A stretch of 32,611 nucleotides of DNA from CAJQQK01 sp963696075. GTDB taxonomy: Bacteria > Pseudomonadota > Alphaproteobacteria > Rhizobiales > Hyphomicrobiaceae. Shown piece by piece: positions 16,010 to 23,653 of this stretch. The number at the start of each line of letters is the position of its first letter. Position 1 is the first letter of the stretch. The DNA lies in NCBI GenBank assembly GCA_963696075.1, contig CAVOJD010000032.1, forward strand, positions 1 through 32,611, written 5' to 3'. The translations under genes and the position numbers were made by a program. The notes beneath the pieces were generated by a model, which saw nothing but the letters and a program-made list of their open reading frames with translations, did not search any database and was not told the origin of the DNA.

Positions 16010-17434
16010 ATGTCTGAGCCAACGGCAGGGGTTTGCAGCGCGATGGTGCATGCACAGCACGAAGACGGTCGGATCATCGGGATCGAAGGCAGCGTCGTCG
16101 ATGTCCGCCTGTTCGGTGGCATGCCGCGGATCGGGGATGTGCTGGAGGCCGGAGACGAGGCGCCCGCGATCATCGAGGTGGCGGCCATTCTGGGGCCTGA
16201 GCGGGTGCGCGGGCTCGTGCTCAATCCGCATCGGCCGCTGGCAGCAGGGATGGCGGTGCGCAATCGCGATAGGCCGCTAGAGTTTCCGGTCGGCGCCGGC
16301 ACGTTCGGGCGGATGCTCAATATGTTCGGTGAGCCGATCGATGATGGCGGCGTGCTCGATGATGTGACGTGGCGGGCGATCCGGCAGCCGCCGGTGCCGC
16401 TTTCAAAACGGCGGATGGGCGAGGAAGTCTTTCTGACGGGCATCAAGGCGATCGACCTGCTCGCGCCGGTGGAGCGCGGCGGCAAGGCGGGGCTGTTCGG
16501 GGGCGCGGGTGTCGGCAAGACGGTGCTGATCACCGAGATGATCCACAACATGGTGTCGGCCCACGAGGGAGCGAGCCTGTTCTGTGGCATCGGCGAGCGC
16601 AGCCGGGAGGCGGAAGAACTCTATCGCTCGATGCAGGCGACCGGCGTCCTCGAACAGGCGGTGCTCATATTCGGGCAGATGAACGAGGCGCCGGCGGTGC
16701 GTTACCGGGTCGGCCATGCCGCGCTGACGGCGGCGGAATATATCCGTGATGACATGCAGCGTGACGTGCTGTTGCTGATCGACAATATATTCCGCTTTGT
16801 CCAGGCCGGGGCGGAGGTTTCGGCACTGCTCGGGCGGATCCCTTCGCGGGTTGGCTACCAGCCGACACTTGCAAGCGAGCTTGCCGAACTCGAGGAACGG
16901 ATCTGCAGCACAGCGACGGGGGCGATCACGTCGATCCAGGCGGTCTATGTGCCGGCAGATGATCTGACCGACCCTGCTGCGACGCATACGTTTGCGCATC
17001 TTTCTGCGACGATCGTGCTGTCGCGGCGGCGGGCGGCGCAGGGGCTTTATCCGGCGATCGATCCGCTCGAGTCGACATCGAAAATGCTCTCGCCCGCGAT
17101 TGTCGGCGAGCGCCATTACCGGACGGCGCGCAGCGTTCGCGGCGTGCTTTCCGAATACGAGGAACTCAAGGACATCATCGCGATGCTGGGTATGGAGGAA
17201 TTGTCCGAGCATGACCGTCAGACGGTGGCAAAGGCGCGGCAACTCGAGCGCTTCCTGACGCAACCCTTCTTCTCGACGGAACAGTTCACGGGGCAGGAGG
17301 GCCGGCTCGTTGGACTCGATGATGCGATCGAGGGGGTGGAACGGATCCTGGCTGGCGAATTCAAGGACAGGGCTGAGCGCAGTTTCTACATGATCGGCGG
17401 GCTTGGGGATCTCGCTGGCGACAAGGCGGCGTGA
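16010..17434 (+). CDS. atpD: N-type F1Fo ATPase, beta subunit
   Basis: This 474-aa catalytic subunit has the Walker A motif GGAGVGKT at about residues 165-172, IGERSREAEELY with the catalytic Glu, LLLIDNIFRF (Walker B), and a changed DELSEED loop (EELSEHD). Gene order atpDCQRBEFAG, with beta first, marks the N-ATPase: a second, often horizontally acquired rotary ATPase found beside the normal one. In the window it stands at the head of the operon behind an FNR-like promoter. The start is uncertain. The ATG at 16010 sits on the predicted transcription start, and the ATG at 16043 (residue 12, MVHAQHEDG) has only AGGGG at long spacing. Either gives a complete enzyme. Confidence 0.94.
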   Translation: MSEPTAGVCSAMVHAQHEDGRIIGIEGSVVDVRLFGGMPRIGDVLEAGDEAPAIIEVAAILGPERVRGLVLNPHRPLAAGMAVRNRDRPLEFPVGAGTFGRMLNMFGEPIDDGGVLDDVTWRAIRQPPVPLSKRRMGEEVFLTGIKAIDLLAPVERGGKAGLFGGAGVGKTVLITEMIHNMVSAHEGASLFCGIGERSREAEELYRSMQATGVLEQAVLIFGQMNEAPAVRYRVGHAALTAAEYIRDDMQRDVLLLIDNIFRFVQAGAEVSALLGRIPSRVGYQPTLASELAELEERICSTATGAITSIQAVYVPADDLTDPAATHTFAHLSATIVLSRRRAAQGLYPAIDPLESTSKMLSPAIVGERHYRTARSVRGVLSEYEELKDIIAMLGMEELSEHDRQTVAKARQLERFLTQPFFSTEQFTGQEGRLVGLDDAIEGVERILAGEFKDRAERSFYMIGGLGDLAGDKAA

Positions 17435-17488
17435 CGAGGCTTGGGTCAAAAGGCGACTGGTATGCGAGTCGACGGGCAAGGTGAGGCC

Positions 17489-17920
17489 ATGGCAGGCAGA
17501 GAGGCAAGGGACGGCGAGGCGGGCGAGACGATACGCCTTGTCGTGTTCACGCCAGCGGCGTCGATCCTCGACGAGTCCGTCAAACGCCTCGTGGCCTACG
17601 GGATCGATGGCGCGTTCGGGCTACTGCCAAAGCACGTCGATTTTACCGCGCCGCTGGTGCCTGGCATCCTGACTGTGTGCGGGAGAGATGACCGGGAGCA
17701 TTTCATCGCGCTTGACGGTGGCGTGCTCTTGAAGATTGCAGGCACGGTCCGTGTTGCGACACGGCGGGCCGTTGTCGGAAGTGATCTCGGCAAATTGCGC
17801 CAGATGGTGCGGGAAGAGTTCCTCGCGATCGATGAGCGCGAACGCGAGATCCGCAGTGCGGCGGCGCGGTTGGAGGCCGGGATGATCCGGCGTTTCATCG
17901 AGATCGAGGCATTGGGGTGA
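17489..17920 (+). CDS. atpC: N-type ATPase, epsilon subunit
   Basis: This protein of about 144 aa has an epsilon beta-sandwich: LVVFTPAASILDESVKRLVA, then GAFGLLPKHVDFTAPLVPGILTV and GGVLLKIAGTVRVATRRAV. A short helical C-terminus follows (LRQMVREEFLAIDEREREIRSAAARLEAGMIRRF). It couples the rotor to the gamma subunit. I chose the ATG at 17489 for its AGGTGAGG site; ATG 17462 and TTG 17441 are in frame upstream. The gap to atpD is short. Its place directly after beta is diagnostic of the N-ATPase order. Confidence 0.88.
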   Translation: MAGREARDGEAGETIRLVVFTPAASILDESVKRLVAYGIDGAFGLLPKHVDFTAPLVPGILTVCGRDDREHFIALDGGVLLKIAGTVRVATRRAVVGSDLGKLRQMVREEFLAIDEREREIRSAAARLEAGMIRRFIEIEALG

Positions 17921-17923
17921 GAT

Positions 17924-18223
17924 GTGAGTGAGGAGGACGAAAAGGCTGAGCGGGAGCCGGTCGGCGCCATCGAGCGGCAGGCGCGGCGCAACGCGCGGCG
18001 CCGACGGGAAGGGGTGCGCAGCGCCTGGTTCGGTTTCGGCATGTTCGGCCTTGTCGGGTGGTCGGTTGCGGTGCCGGTGCTGATCGGGGTGGCGCTTGGT
18101 CAATGGCTCGATCGCGCGGCGCCGCAGACGTTTTCGTGGACGCTGACGCTGTTGTTGGCGGGGGCTGTGCTCGGGGCGATCAATGCGTGGGTCTGGGTCG
18201 ACCGAGAGAGCCGGGATGACTGA
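17924..18223 (+). CDS. atpQ: N-ATPase accessory membrane protein AtpQ (AtpI-like)
   Basis: This 99-aa protein has a charged N-terminus (EEDEKAEREPVGAIERQARR) and two membrane helices: FGMFGLVGWSVAVPVLIGVALG and WTLTLLLAGAVLGAINAWVWV. The pattern and position (third gene) match AtpQ of N-ATPase operons, related to AtpI/AtpZ, which help c-ring assembly or Mg2+ handling. The start is GTG at 17924, preceded by GGGGTGA and only 3 bp after the atpC stop. Assignment is mainly by position and topology. Confidence 0.82.
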   Translation: MSEEDEKAEREPVGAIERQARRNARRRREGVRSAWFGFGMFGLVGWSVAVPVLIGVALGQWLDRAAPQTFSWTLTLLLAGAVLGAINAWVWVDRESRDD

Positions 18224-18265
18224 GCGCCATCGTGTTGGTGGTGAAGACAATGAGACGGAGGCGGT

Positions 18266-18592
18266 ATGATGATCGGTGCGGGCAGCGGTGTGACAGCGAG
18301 CGACATTCTGTTCCTGGCTGGTGGTGCCGGGGCGGCGGGGCTTTATCTGGCGGTGCTGTGGGCGTCGGTCGTCCTGAGCGTCCGGCGGCGCTCGGCGGGG
18401 ACCATGATCGCGGGCATCATCGTGCGTCTCGGGCTTCTCGCAGGGCTTGCGTTCGCGGCGGTTCAGGCCGCGGCGGGCGGGCGTGAACTGGCGTTCGCGA
18501 TCAGTGGGTTCCTGCTCGTGCGGCTGATCGTTCTCACGTCGATCCGGCTGCGTGAGGTTTTGAGGGCCGATGCGCGGCGAGGGCACGCTTGA
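18266..18592 (+). CDS. atpR: N-ATPase-specific membrane protein AtpR
   Basis: This 108-aa protein has three hydrophobic helices: LFLAGGAGAAGLYLAVLWASVVL, GTMIAGIIVRLGLLAGLAFAAV and LAFAISGFLLVRLIVLTSI. The two inner helices each hold an Arg (IIVRLG, LLVRLIV). AtpR is unique to N-ATPases, and its intramembrane Arg residues were proposed to meet the c-subunit carboxylate during ring assembly. The ATG at 18266 follows GGAGG. Its stop overlaps the atpB start (TGATG). The 42-bp gap to atpQ is the second largest spacer in the operon. Confidence 0.85.
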   Translation: MMIGAGSGVTASDILFLAGGAGAAGLYLAVLWASVVLSVRRRSAGTMIAGIIVRLGLLAGLAFAAVQAAAGGRELAFAISGFLLVRLIVLTSIRLREVLRADARRGHA

Positions 18593-19314
18593 TGGAGATT
18601 ACGCCGGACAAGGTGATCGTTTTCTCGTTCGGCGGGTTCGAGCTCAATGCCACGATCTTCTGGACGTGGGTGGTGATGCTGCTTCTCGTCGTCGGCTCGA
18701 TTGCGGCGACACGGGGCGTGAAGGACGAACTGGTGCCGTCTCGCTGGCAGTTAATGCTGGAGGTGATCGTGGCGGAAATGCGCAATCAGATCCGCAACGT
18801 CGCACAGGCCGATCCGGGGCGCTACCTGCCGTTCGTGGGCTCGTTGTTCCTGTTCATCTCAGTTGCAAACATCCTGACGATCGTGCCGGGCTATCACCCG
18901 CCGACGGGTTCGCTGTCAACGACGACGGCGCTCGCGGTTTGTGTGTTCGTCGCGGTGCCGCTCTATGGGATCGCCGAGCGCGGCCTGCTCGGCTACCTCA
19001 AGAACTATGTCCAGCCGACGCCGTTTATGCTGCCGTTCAATATCATCGGCGAGTTGTCGCGAACGCTGGCGCTGGCAATACGCCTCTATGGCAACGCCAT
19101 GAGCGGCGCGGTGATCGTTGGCATCCTGATTTCGGTCGCCCCGTTCGTGTTCCCGATCGTGATGCGCCTGCTCGGTCTGCTGACCGGGCTGATCCAGGCC
19201 TACATCTTCGCCGTGCTCGCGATGGTCTATATCGCGTCGGCCACGGGCGGGCGGACGGCGCCGCCGACCTCATCTGCTGAACCTGAACTACCAACCGGAA
19301 GGCCAAACTCATGA
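18592..19314 (+). CDS. atpB: N-type ATPase, Fo subunit a
   Basis: This protein of about 240 aa has five or more membrane helices and forms the ion half-channels. The conserved Arg region is present as ELSRTLALAIRLYGNAMSGAVIV (the essential Arg in LAIRLYGN). The C-terminal helix LIQAYIFAVLAMVYIASA is also typical. The ATG at 18592 overlaps the atpR stop; a TTG one codon earlier is less likely. The stop overlaps the atpE start (ATGA). The C-terminal tail SAEPELPTGRPNS is short and polar. Confidence 0.94.
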   Translation: MEITPDKVIVFSFGGFELNATIFWTWVVMLLLVVGSIAATRGVKDELVPSRWQLMLEVIVAEMRNQIRNVAQADPGRYLPFVGSLFLFISVANILTIVPGYHPPTGSLSTTTALAVCVFVAVPLYGIAERGLLGYLKNYVQPTPFMLPFNIIGELSRTLALAIRLYGNAMSGAVIVGILISVAPFVFPIVMRLLGLLTGLIQAYIFAVLAMVYIASATGGRTAPPTSSAEPELPTGRPNS

Positions 19315-19592
19315 CTGGTGCGGATCTCATTGCGATCGCCTCGATCGTGACTGCCGGGTTGACGATCGCGATCGGCTCGATCGGCCCGGCGCTCGGTGAG
19401 GCGCGGGCGGCGGCGCAGGCGCTGGAGGCGATTTCGCGCCAACCGGACGAGGCGAATACGATCACGCGGACGCTGTTCGTCTCGCTGGCGATGATCGAGT
19501 CGACGGCGATCTACTGCTTCGTCGTCGCGATGATCCTGATCTTCGCCAATCCATTCTGGTCCGCCGCAGGAACGGCGGCCGGGGGGAGTTAA
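19311..19592 (+). CDS. atpE: N-type ATPase, rotor-ring c subunit with two carboxylates
   Basis: This 93-aa hairpin has two membrane helices joined by the loop SRQPDEAN. Helix 2 holds the ion-binding carboxylate in AMIESTAIYCF (Glu, followed by Ser-Thr and Tyr, as in Na+-binding rings). Helix 1 reads GSIGPALGEARAAAQAL. At the position where Na+ rings carry Gln (GxGQG), this protein has Glu, giving a second carboxylate at the site. Two carboxylates are seen in N-type c subunits and can favour protons or allow Na+. Which ion is used here cannot be decided from sequence. The start overlaps atpB and the stop overlaps atpF (TAATG). Confidence 0.93.
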   Translation: MTGADLIAIASIVTAGLTIAIGSIGPALGEARAAAQALEAISRQPDEANTITRTLFVSLAMIESTAIYCFVVAMILIFANPFWSAAGTAAGGS

Positions 19593-20410
19593 TGCAAGTC
19601 GACTGGATTACGGTTGCCGCGCAGATCATCAATTTCCTGATCATCGTATGGCTGCTCAACCGCTTTCTCTACGGGCCGATTTCACGCGCGATGGAAAAGC
19701 GGGAAGCAGAGATCCGCGGCCGGCTCGATGATGCGCGTGAGGAGCGGGAGAAGGCGCAGGCGCTGGAGCGCCAGCTTCAGAAGGACCGGGCAGCGTTCGC
19801 GGCGGAGCGTGAGGCGCGGCTCGCGGCGGTTCGCCAGGAAGCGGACGAGGTCGCACGGCAGTTGAGGGCGGAGGTGCGTGGCGATGTCGAGGCGCGGCGG
19901 GTGGCATGGCTGGCGGAGTTGCGGGAGGAGAAGCAGGCGTTCCTCACCGACTTGCGCAGGAGTGTCTCACGGGAGTTTCGTGAACTTGCACACGCAGCAC
20001 TCGGCGCGCTGGTCGATGAGCGCCTCGAGGCGCGCATGGCCGACGTCTTGGTCGACCGGCTCGGGCGGCTTGATCCCAATGAGGTCCTGCGGCTGGCGGC
20101 GGGCGCGCGGAGCAGCGGCGCAATCGAAGTGGTGAGCGGACAAGAACTCGATGCAGCGCTGCAGCAGCGGCTGAGACAGGCGATACGAGACCAGTTGGGC
20201 GATGATCTCGATGTGCGGTTCGCAGCGCCAGCGCCTGATCTGATCGGGCTACGCCTCAAGGGTGGCAGCATGACGCTCGAATGGTCGCTGGACGAGTTTC
20301 TCGACCGGTTCATCGATGATCTTTCGGGACGCTTTCCGGAGCATGCGGGCTTGAGCGCCGCGCACGAACGTGAGACGGGGCTGCCCGGCGGGGGTGGGGC
20401 GGTGCGATGA
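19592..20410 (+). CDS. atpF: N-type ATPase, subunit b with delta-like C-terminus
   Basis: This 272-aa protein is much longer than an ordinary b subunit (about 160 aa). It has one N-terminal helix (WITVAAQIINFLIIVWLLNRF), a long charged coiled-coil (residues about 35-150), and a C-terminal segment. Around residues 170-235 (GAIEVVSGQELDAALQQRLR, then LDVRFAAPAPDLIGLRLKGG) that segment resembles the end of the delta/OSCP subunit. No separate atpH gene lies in the operon, so this is the likely peripheral-stalk b-delta substitute. The start overlaps the atpE stop and the stop overlaps atpA (ATGA). Confidence 0.88.
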   Translation: MQVDWITVAAQIINFLIIVWLLNRFLYGPISRAMEKREAEIRGRLDDAREEREKAQALERQLQKDRAAFAAEREARLAAVRQEADEVARQLRAEVRGDVEARRVAWLAELREEKQAFLTDLRRSVSREFRELAHAALGALVDERLEARMADVLVDRLGRLDPNEVLRLAAGARSSGAIEVVSGQELDAALQQRLRQAIRDQLGDDLDVRFAAPAPDLIGLRLKGGSMTLEWSLDEFLDRFIDDLSGRFPEHAGLSAAHERETGLPGGGGAVR

Positions 20411-21930
20411 AGGAGGGGCTGGCCGGCATCGTAAGGGATTTCGAGTACGCGTTGGCGCGCGATGGCAAGCCGTTCGCGTTCACGCCCAAGGTGCGGGAGG
20501 CCGGCCGGGTCGTCCGGGTGATGGACCAGGTTGCCTATATCGAAGGCCTGAGCGGAGTTTGCGCGGATGAACTGATCGCGTTGCCGGGCGGGCTGACCGG
20601 TATTGCCGCGAGCATTCGCGAGGACCGGATCGGGCTCATTCTGCTTGGGGGCACGGAAGGACTGGATGTCGGTGCGGCGGCGCATCGCACGGGCCGGACT
20701 GTCGACGTCGCGGTTGGGGAGGGATATCTCGGGCGCATCGTCGATGCGCTCGGGCGGCCGCTCGACGAGGCAGGCGAGATCAAGGCGGCAATGCGCCGGG
20801 GGATCGAGCAGCCGGCGCCGAGTATTCTCGCGCGCGCGCCGGTCGCGACACCGCTGCAGACGGGAATCAAATCCGTCGATGCGGCGATACCGATCGGCAG
20901 AGGTCAGCGCGAACTGATCCTCGGCGACCGGCAGACGGGGAAGACGACCGTTGCGCTCGAAGCGATGCTCAATCAACGCGATAGCGGGGTCATTTGCGTC
21001 TATTGCGCGATTGGTCAGCGTGCTTCGGCTGTGGCCCGGATCATCGAGACGTTGCGGCGCCATGATGCCATGAAGCGGTCAATCGTTGTGGTTGCTGCGG
21101 GCAATGACGCACCGGGGTTGCAGTATATCGCGCCGTTCGCGGCAACGACGATTGCGGAATATTTCACGGCGCGCGGTGAGGACACGCTGGTGGTCTATGA
21201 TGACCTGACGCGCCATGCGCGGACCTATCGGGAGCTGTCGTTATTGCTGCGCCGCCCACCCGGACGGGAGGCCTTTCCCGGCGACATCTTCTTTCTTCAC
21301 GCGAGGCTACTTGAACGGGCGACGCGGCTGGCCGAGAGCAAAGGCGGGGGCTCGCTGACGGCGCTGCCGATCATCGAGACGCAGGCGCAGAACCTTTCGG
21401 ACTATATTCCAACGAACCTGATCTCGATCACGGATGGGCAGATCTATCTCTCGCCGGACCTGTTCCAGGCCGGGATGCTGCCGGCCATCGACGTTTCGAT
21501 GTCGGTGTCGCGCGTTGGCGGGGATGCGCAGTTGCCGGCGTATCGCGCCGTCGTGGCGGACTTGAAACTCGCCTATGCCCAGTTCGAGGAACTGGAGGCG
21601 TTCTCGCGGTTCGGGAGCCGGCTCGATCCGGAGACGCGGCGGCAGCTGGAGCGGGGGCGGCGGGTGCGCGAAGTCTTGAAGCAGGCCGAACACGATCTGG
21701 TGCCGGTGGCGGAACAGATAGCCGTGCTGTTTGCAGCGACGACGGGCCTGCTCGATGCGGTTCCGGTTGACCATGTCGCCAAGGCGGAAGCTGCGATCCG
21801 GGAGAGGGTTCGCCGGGAGGGGGACTTGCTTCGCGAGCGCATCGCGCAAGGGGAACGGATCGGGGATGATGAGCGCGACGCGCTGCGGCGGATGATCGAG
21901 CAGACGCTGGCGTCTGCGGACCTCGATTGA
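20407..21930 (+). CDS. atpA: N-type ATPase, alpha subunit
   Basis: This 507-aa non-catalytic nucleotide-binding subunit has the Walker A motif GDRQTGKTTVAL at about 173-184, LVVYDDLTRHA, and the arginine-finger motif SMSVSRVGGDAQ at about 365-376. Length and order are normal. The start overlaps the atpF stop by ATGA, and 13 bp follow before atpG. The N-terminus is short (KEGLAGIVRDFEYALA), which may reflect docking to the altered b-delta stalk rather than to a standard delta subunit (inference). Confidence 0.95.
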   Translation: MKEGLAGIVRDFEYALARDGKPFAFTPKVREAGRVVRVMDQVAYIEGLSGVCADELIALPGGLTGIAASIREDRIGLILLGGTEGLDVGAAAHRTGRTVDVAVGEGYLGRIVDALGRPLDEAGEIKAAMRRGIEQPAPSILARAPVATPLQTGIKSVDAAIPIGRGQRELILGDRQTGKTTVALEAMLNQRDSGVICVYCAIGQRASAVARIIETLRRHDAMKRSIVVVAAGNDAPGLQYIAPFAATTIAEYFTARGEDTLVVYDDLTRHARTYRELSLLLRRPPGREAFPGDIFFLHARLLERATRLAESKGGGSLTALPIIETQAQNLSDYIPTNLISITDGQIYLSPDLFQAGMLPAIDVSMSVSRVGGDAQLPAYRAVVADLKLAYAQFEELEAFSRFGSRLDPETRRQLERGRRVREVLKQAEHDLVPVAEQIAVLFAATTGLLDAVPVDHVAKAEAAIRERVRREGDLLRERIAQGERIGDDERDALRRMIEQTLASADLD

Positions 21931-21943
21931 AGGGAGGTGCCGG

Positions 21944-22831
21944 GTGAGCCGTCTCGAGGAACTCAGCCAGAGGCTTGAGAGCGCTGATGATATGCGCTCG
22001 ATCGTGCGCGTGATGAAGACGATGTCGCTGGTGTCGATTACGCAATCTCAACACGCGGCGCGGCGGCTCAGAGCCTATTCCGAGATCATCGATCGTGGTC
22101 TGCATGCGGTGATGATGGCGGCGCCGGGACTGGCCGAGACGAGCCGGAGCCTCGGACCAGCGGCGTCAATGGGGCTGGTGGCTTTCGGGTCGGAGCAGGG
22201 GCTGTGCGGACGCTTCAACGAAATCCTTGCCGAACGGGTTAGGCAAAGGATACGCGAGCACAGTGGCGCAGTGGCGCTGCTCGCCGTCGGAACCCGTGGG
22301 GGCCAGCGCCTTGAAGCCATGGGGCATGCGCCCGATACCGTCATCCTCCAACCAGCGTCCGTTGGCGGGTTGACGGTGATGGCCGAGGCGGCGGTCCTCA
22401 CAATCGATGGCTGGCAGAGCACGAACAAGATCGAAAGCGTGGAGGTTGTCTTCAATCGTGAGACGGAGCAAGGGGGCGTGGAAGCCGTCGTCGAGACGTT
22501 GCTGCCGATCGATCAACGTGCGCTGGACCAGATCGCGGCGCGGCGGTGGCCGTCCCGCCAATTGCCAACATTCGACGCAGAAGCACGGCGTGTTTTTTCG
22601 CCGTTGGTGCGCGAACGCATGTTCACGGCCTTGATGCGGGCGGGCGCCGAGGCGATGGCGGCGGAACACACCACGCGGCTTTCAGCGATGCAGGCAGCGG
22701 AGAAGAACATCGCCGGGAAGGTTGGCGAGTTGCAAGCGCTCTATCGCCATGAGCGACAGGATGCGATTACGAACGAATTGATGGATATCGTTGCCGCATA
22801 CGAGACGTTGGCGGGTGAAGAGGACGGCTGA
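21944..22831 (+). CDS. atpG: N-type ATPase, gamma subunit
   Basis: This 295-aa central shaft protein has an N-terminal helix LEELSQRLESADDMRSIVRVMKTMSLV (listed in parts: LEELSQRLESADDM, SIVRVMKTMSLV) and a C-terminal helix (MQAAEKNIAGKVGELQALY, then ITNELMDIVAAYETL) that form the coiled coil. The family block GSEQGLCGRFNE lies at about 84-95. The GTG start is preceded by GGGAGG. It is last in the ATPase operon and ends 11 bp before the convergent ZIP-like gene. The sequence is more divergent than alpha and beta, as usual for gamma. Confidence 0.92.
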   Translation: MSRLEELSQRLESADDMRSIVRVMKTMSLVSITQSQHAARRLRAYSEIIDRGLHAVMMAAPGLAETSRSLGPAASMGLVAFGSEQGLCGRFNEILAERVRQRIREHSGAVALLAVGTRGGQRLEAMGHAPDTVILQPASVGGLTVMAEAAVLTIDGWQSTNKIESVEVVFNRETEQGGVEAVVETLLPIDQRALDQIAARRWPSRQLPTFDAEARRVFSPLVRERMFTALMRAGAEAMAAEHTTRLSAMQAAEKNIAGKVGELQALYRHERQDAITNELMDIVAAYETLAGEEDG

Positions 22832-22842
22832 CAGAGTACGCG

Positions 22843-23574
22843 TCAATCGATGCCAGCGGCGAGCAGCGCGAAACCGGCAAAGCCAAGTGCGAAGGCGCCG
22901 GTTGAAATCCAGCGGCGGGGCTCGGGCTTGTCGCCCTGGGGCAGGACATCCTCGACAGTGGCGAGCAAGAGAACACCCGCGATGATGCAAAGTGTTATGT
23001 TCTGGAGGTCGCGGGTTGCCTCGCTGAGCAGCCATGCGCCGAGGAGGGCACTGAAGAGGACCGGGATGAGGGTCGCTGCGGTGACGGCAATGCGGGTTTT
23101 AAAGGGCACGCCGGTTTCGCGCAGGCTTGCGGCGACGGCGAAGCCGCCTGGAATATTGGCAACGGACTGGCTGGCAGCGACAAGGAGGCCGAGGGAGGCG
23201 CCGATGGCTGTGCCGGCGCCCGTCATGAGGCCGTCGCTGATGAGGTCGATGGCAATCGCGGTGAAGACCAGCCAGGCGGTGCGGTGACCAGCGAGGATGC
23301 GTTGGCTCTGCAGGCGGGCAACAAGGTGGGCCATGGCGACGGAGGCCACGGCACCAACGAGGAAACCTGCCGCGATTATCGACATAGGCAGCCGATCGAG
23401 GACACGGGGCAAAAGGTCGACGCTGACGAGGGCGATGGCAATGCCCGCTGCGGCATGAAGGGCCGCGCCCGTGACCCATCTCGGCGCCTTCAGGCTTTCG
23501 GCCAACGCCACGCCGATGACATTGCCGACAAATGGCAGGAGTGCGTAGAGGAGTACGTTCGATAGGTTCACCAT
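22843..23574 (-). CDS. ZIP-family-like membrane transporter with altered metal site
   Basis: This 243-aa protein has about eight hydrophobic helices in the ZIP (SLC39/ZupT) pattern and a His-poor loop. The family signature helices usually contain HNxPEG-type ligands. Here the first reads IDLISDG (Asp110, Asp114) and the second reads SVANIPGG (about 137-144), in which the usual His and Glu are replaced. The metal site is therefore changed, and zinc transport is not certain. The ATG at 23574 has a weak GGTAG/GGCGG region upstream. It follows the OtsA-like gene after 80 bp on the same strand and converges on atpG. Its role in the island is unknown. Confidence 0.72.
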   Translation of the reverse strand: MVNLSNVLLYALLPFVGNVIGVALAESLKAPRWVTGAALHAAAGIAIALVSVDLLPRVLDRLPMSIIAAGFLVGAVASVAMAHLVARLQSQRILAGHRTAWLVFTAIAIDLISDGLMTGAGTAIGASLGLLVAASQSVANIPGGFAVAASLRETGVPFKTRIAVTAATLIPVLFSALLGAWLLSEATRDLQNITLCIIAGVLLLATVEDVLPQGDKPEPRRWISTGAFALGFAGFALLAAGID

Positions 23575-23653
23575 CCGCCGCTACCCTCAAACCTGCCGCG
23601 CCGTTCGGCGACACCCAGCTCGAAGCCCAGTGACTAGCGCGACGCCTGGACGG

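Noticed and set aside
19777..21063. A 428-codon open frame antisense to atpF and atpA
   Set aside because: It is a shadow of GC-rich coding sequence. The plus strand has complete ATPase motifs and overlapping start-stop signals, while the antisense translation is rich in Arg and low in hydrophobic structure.
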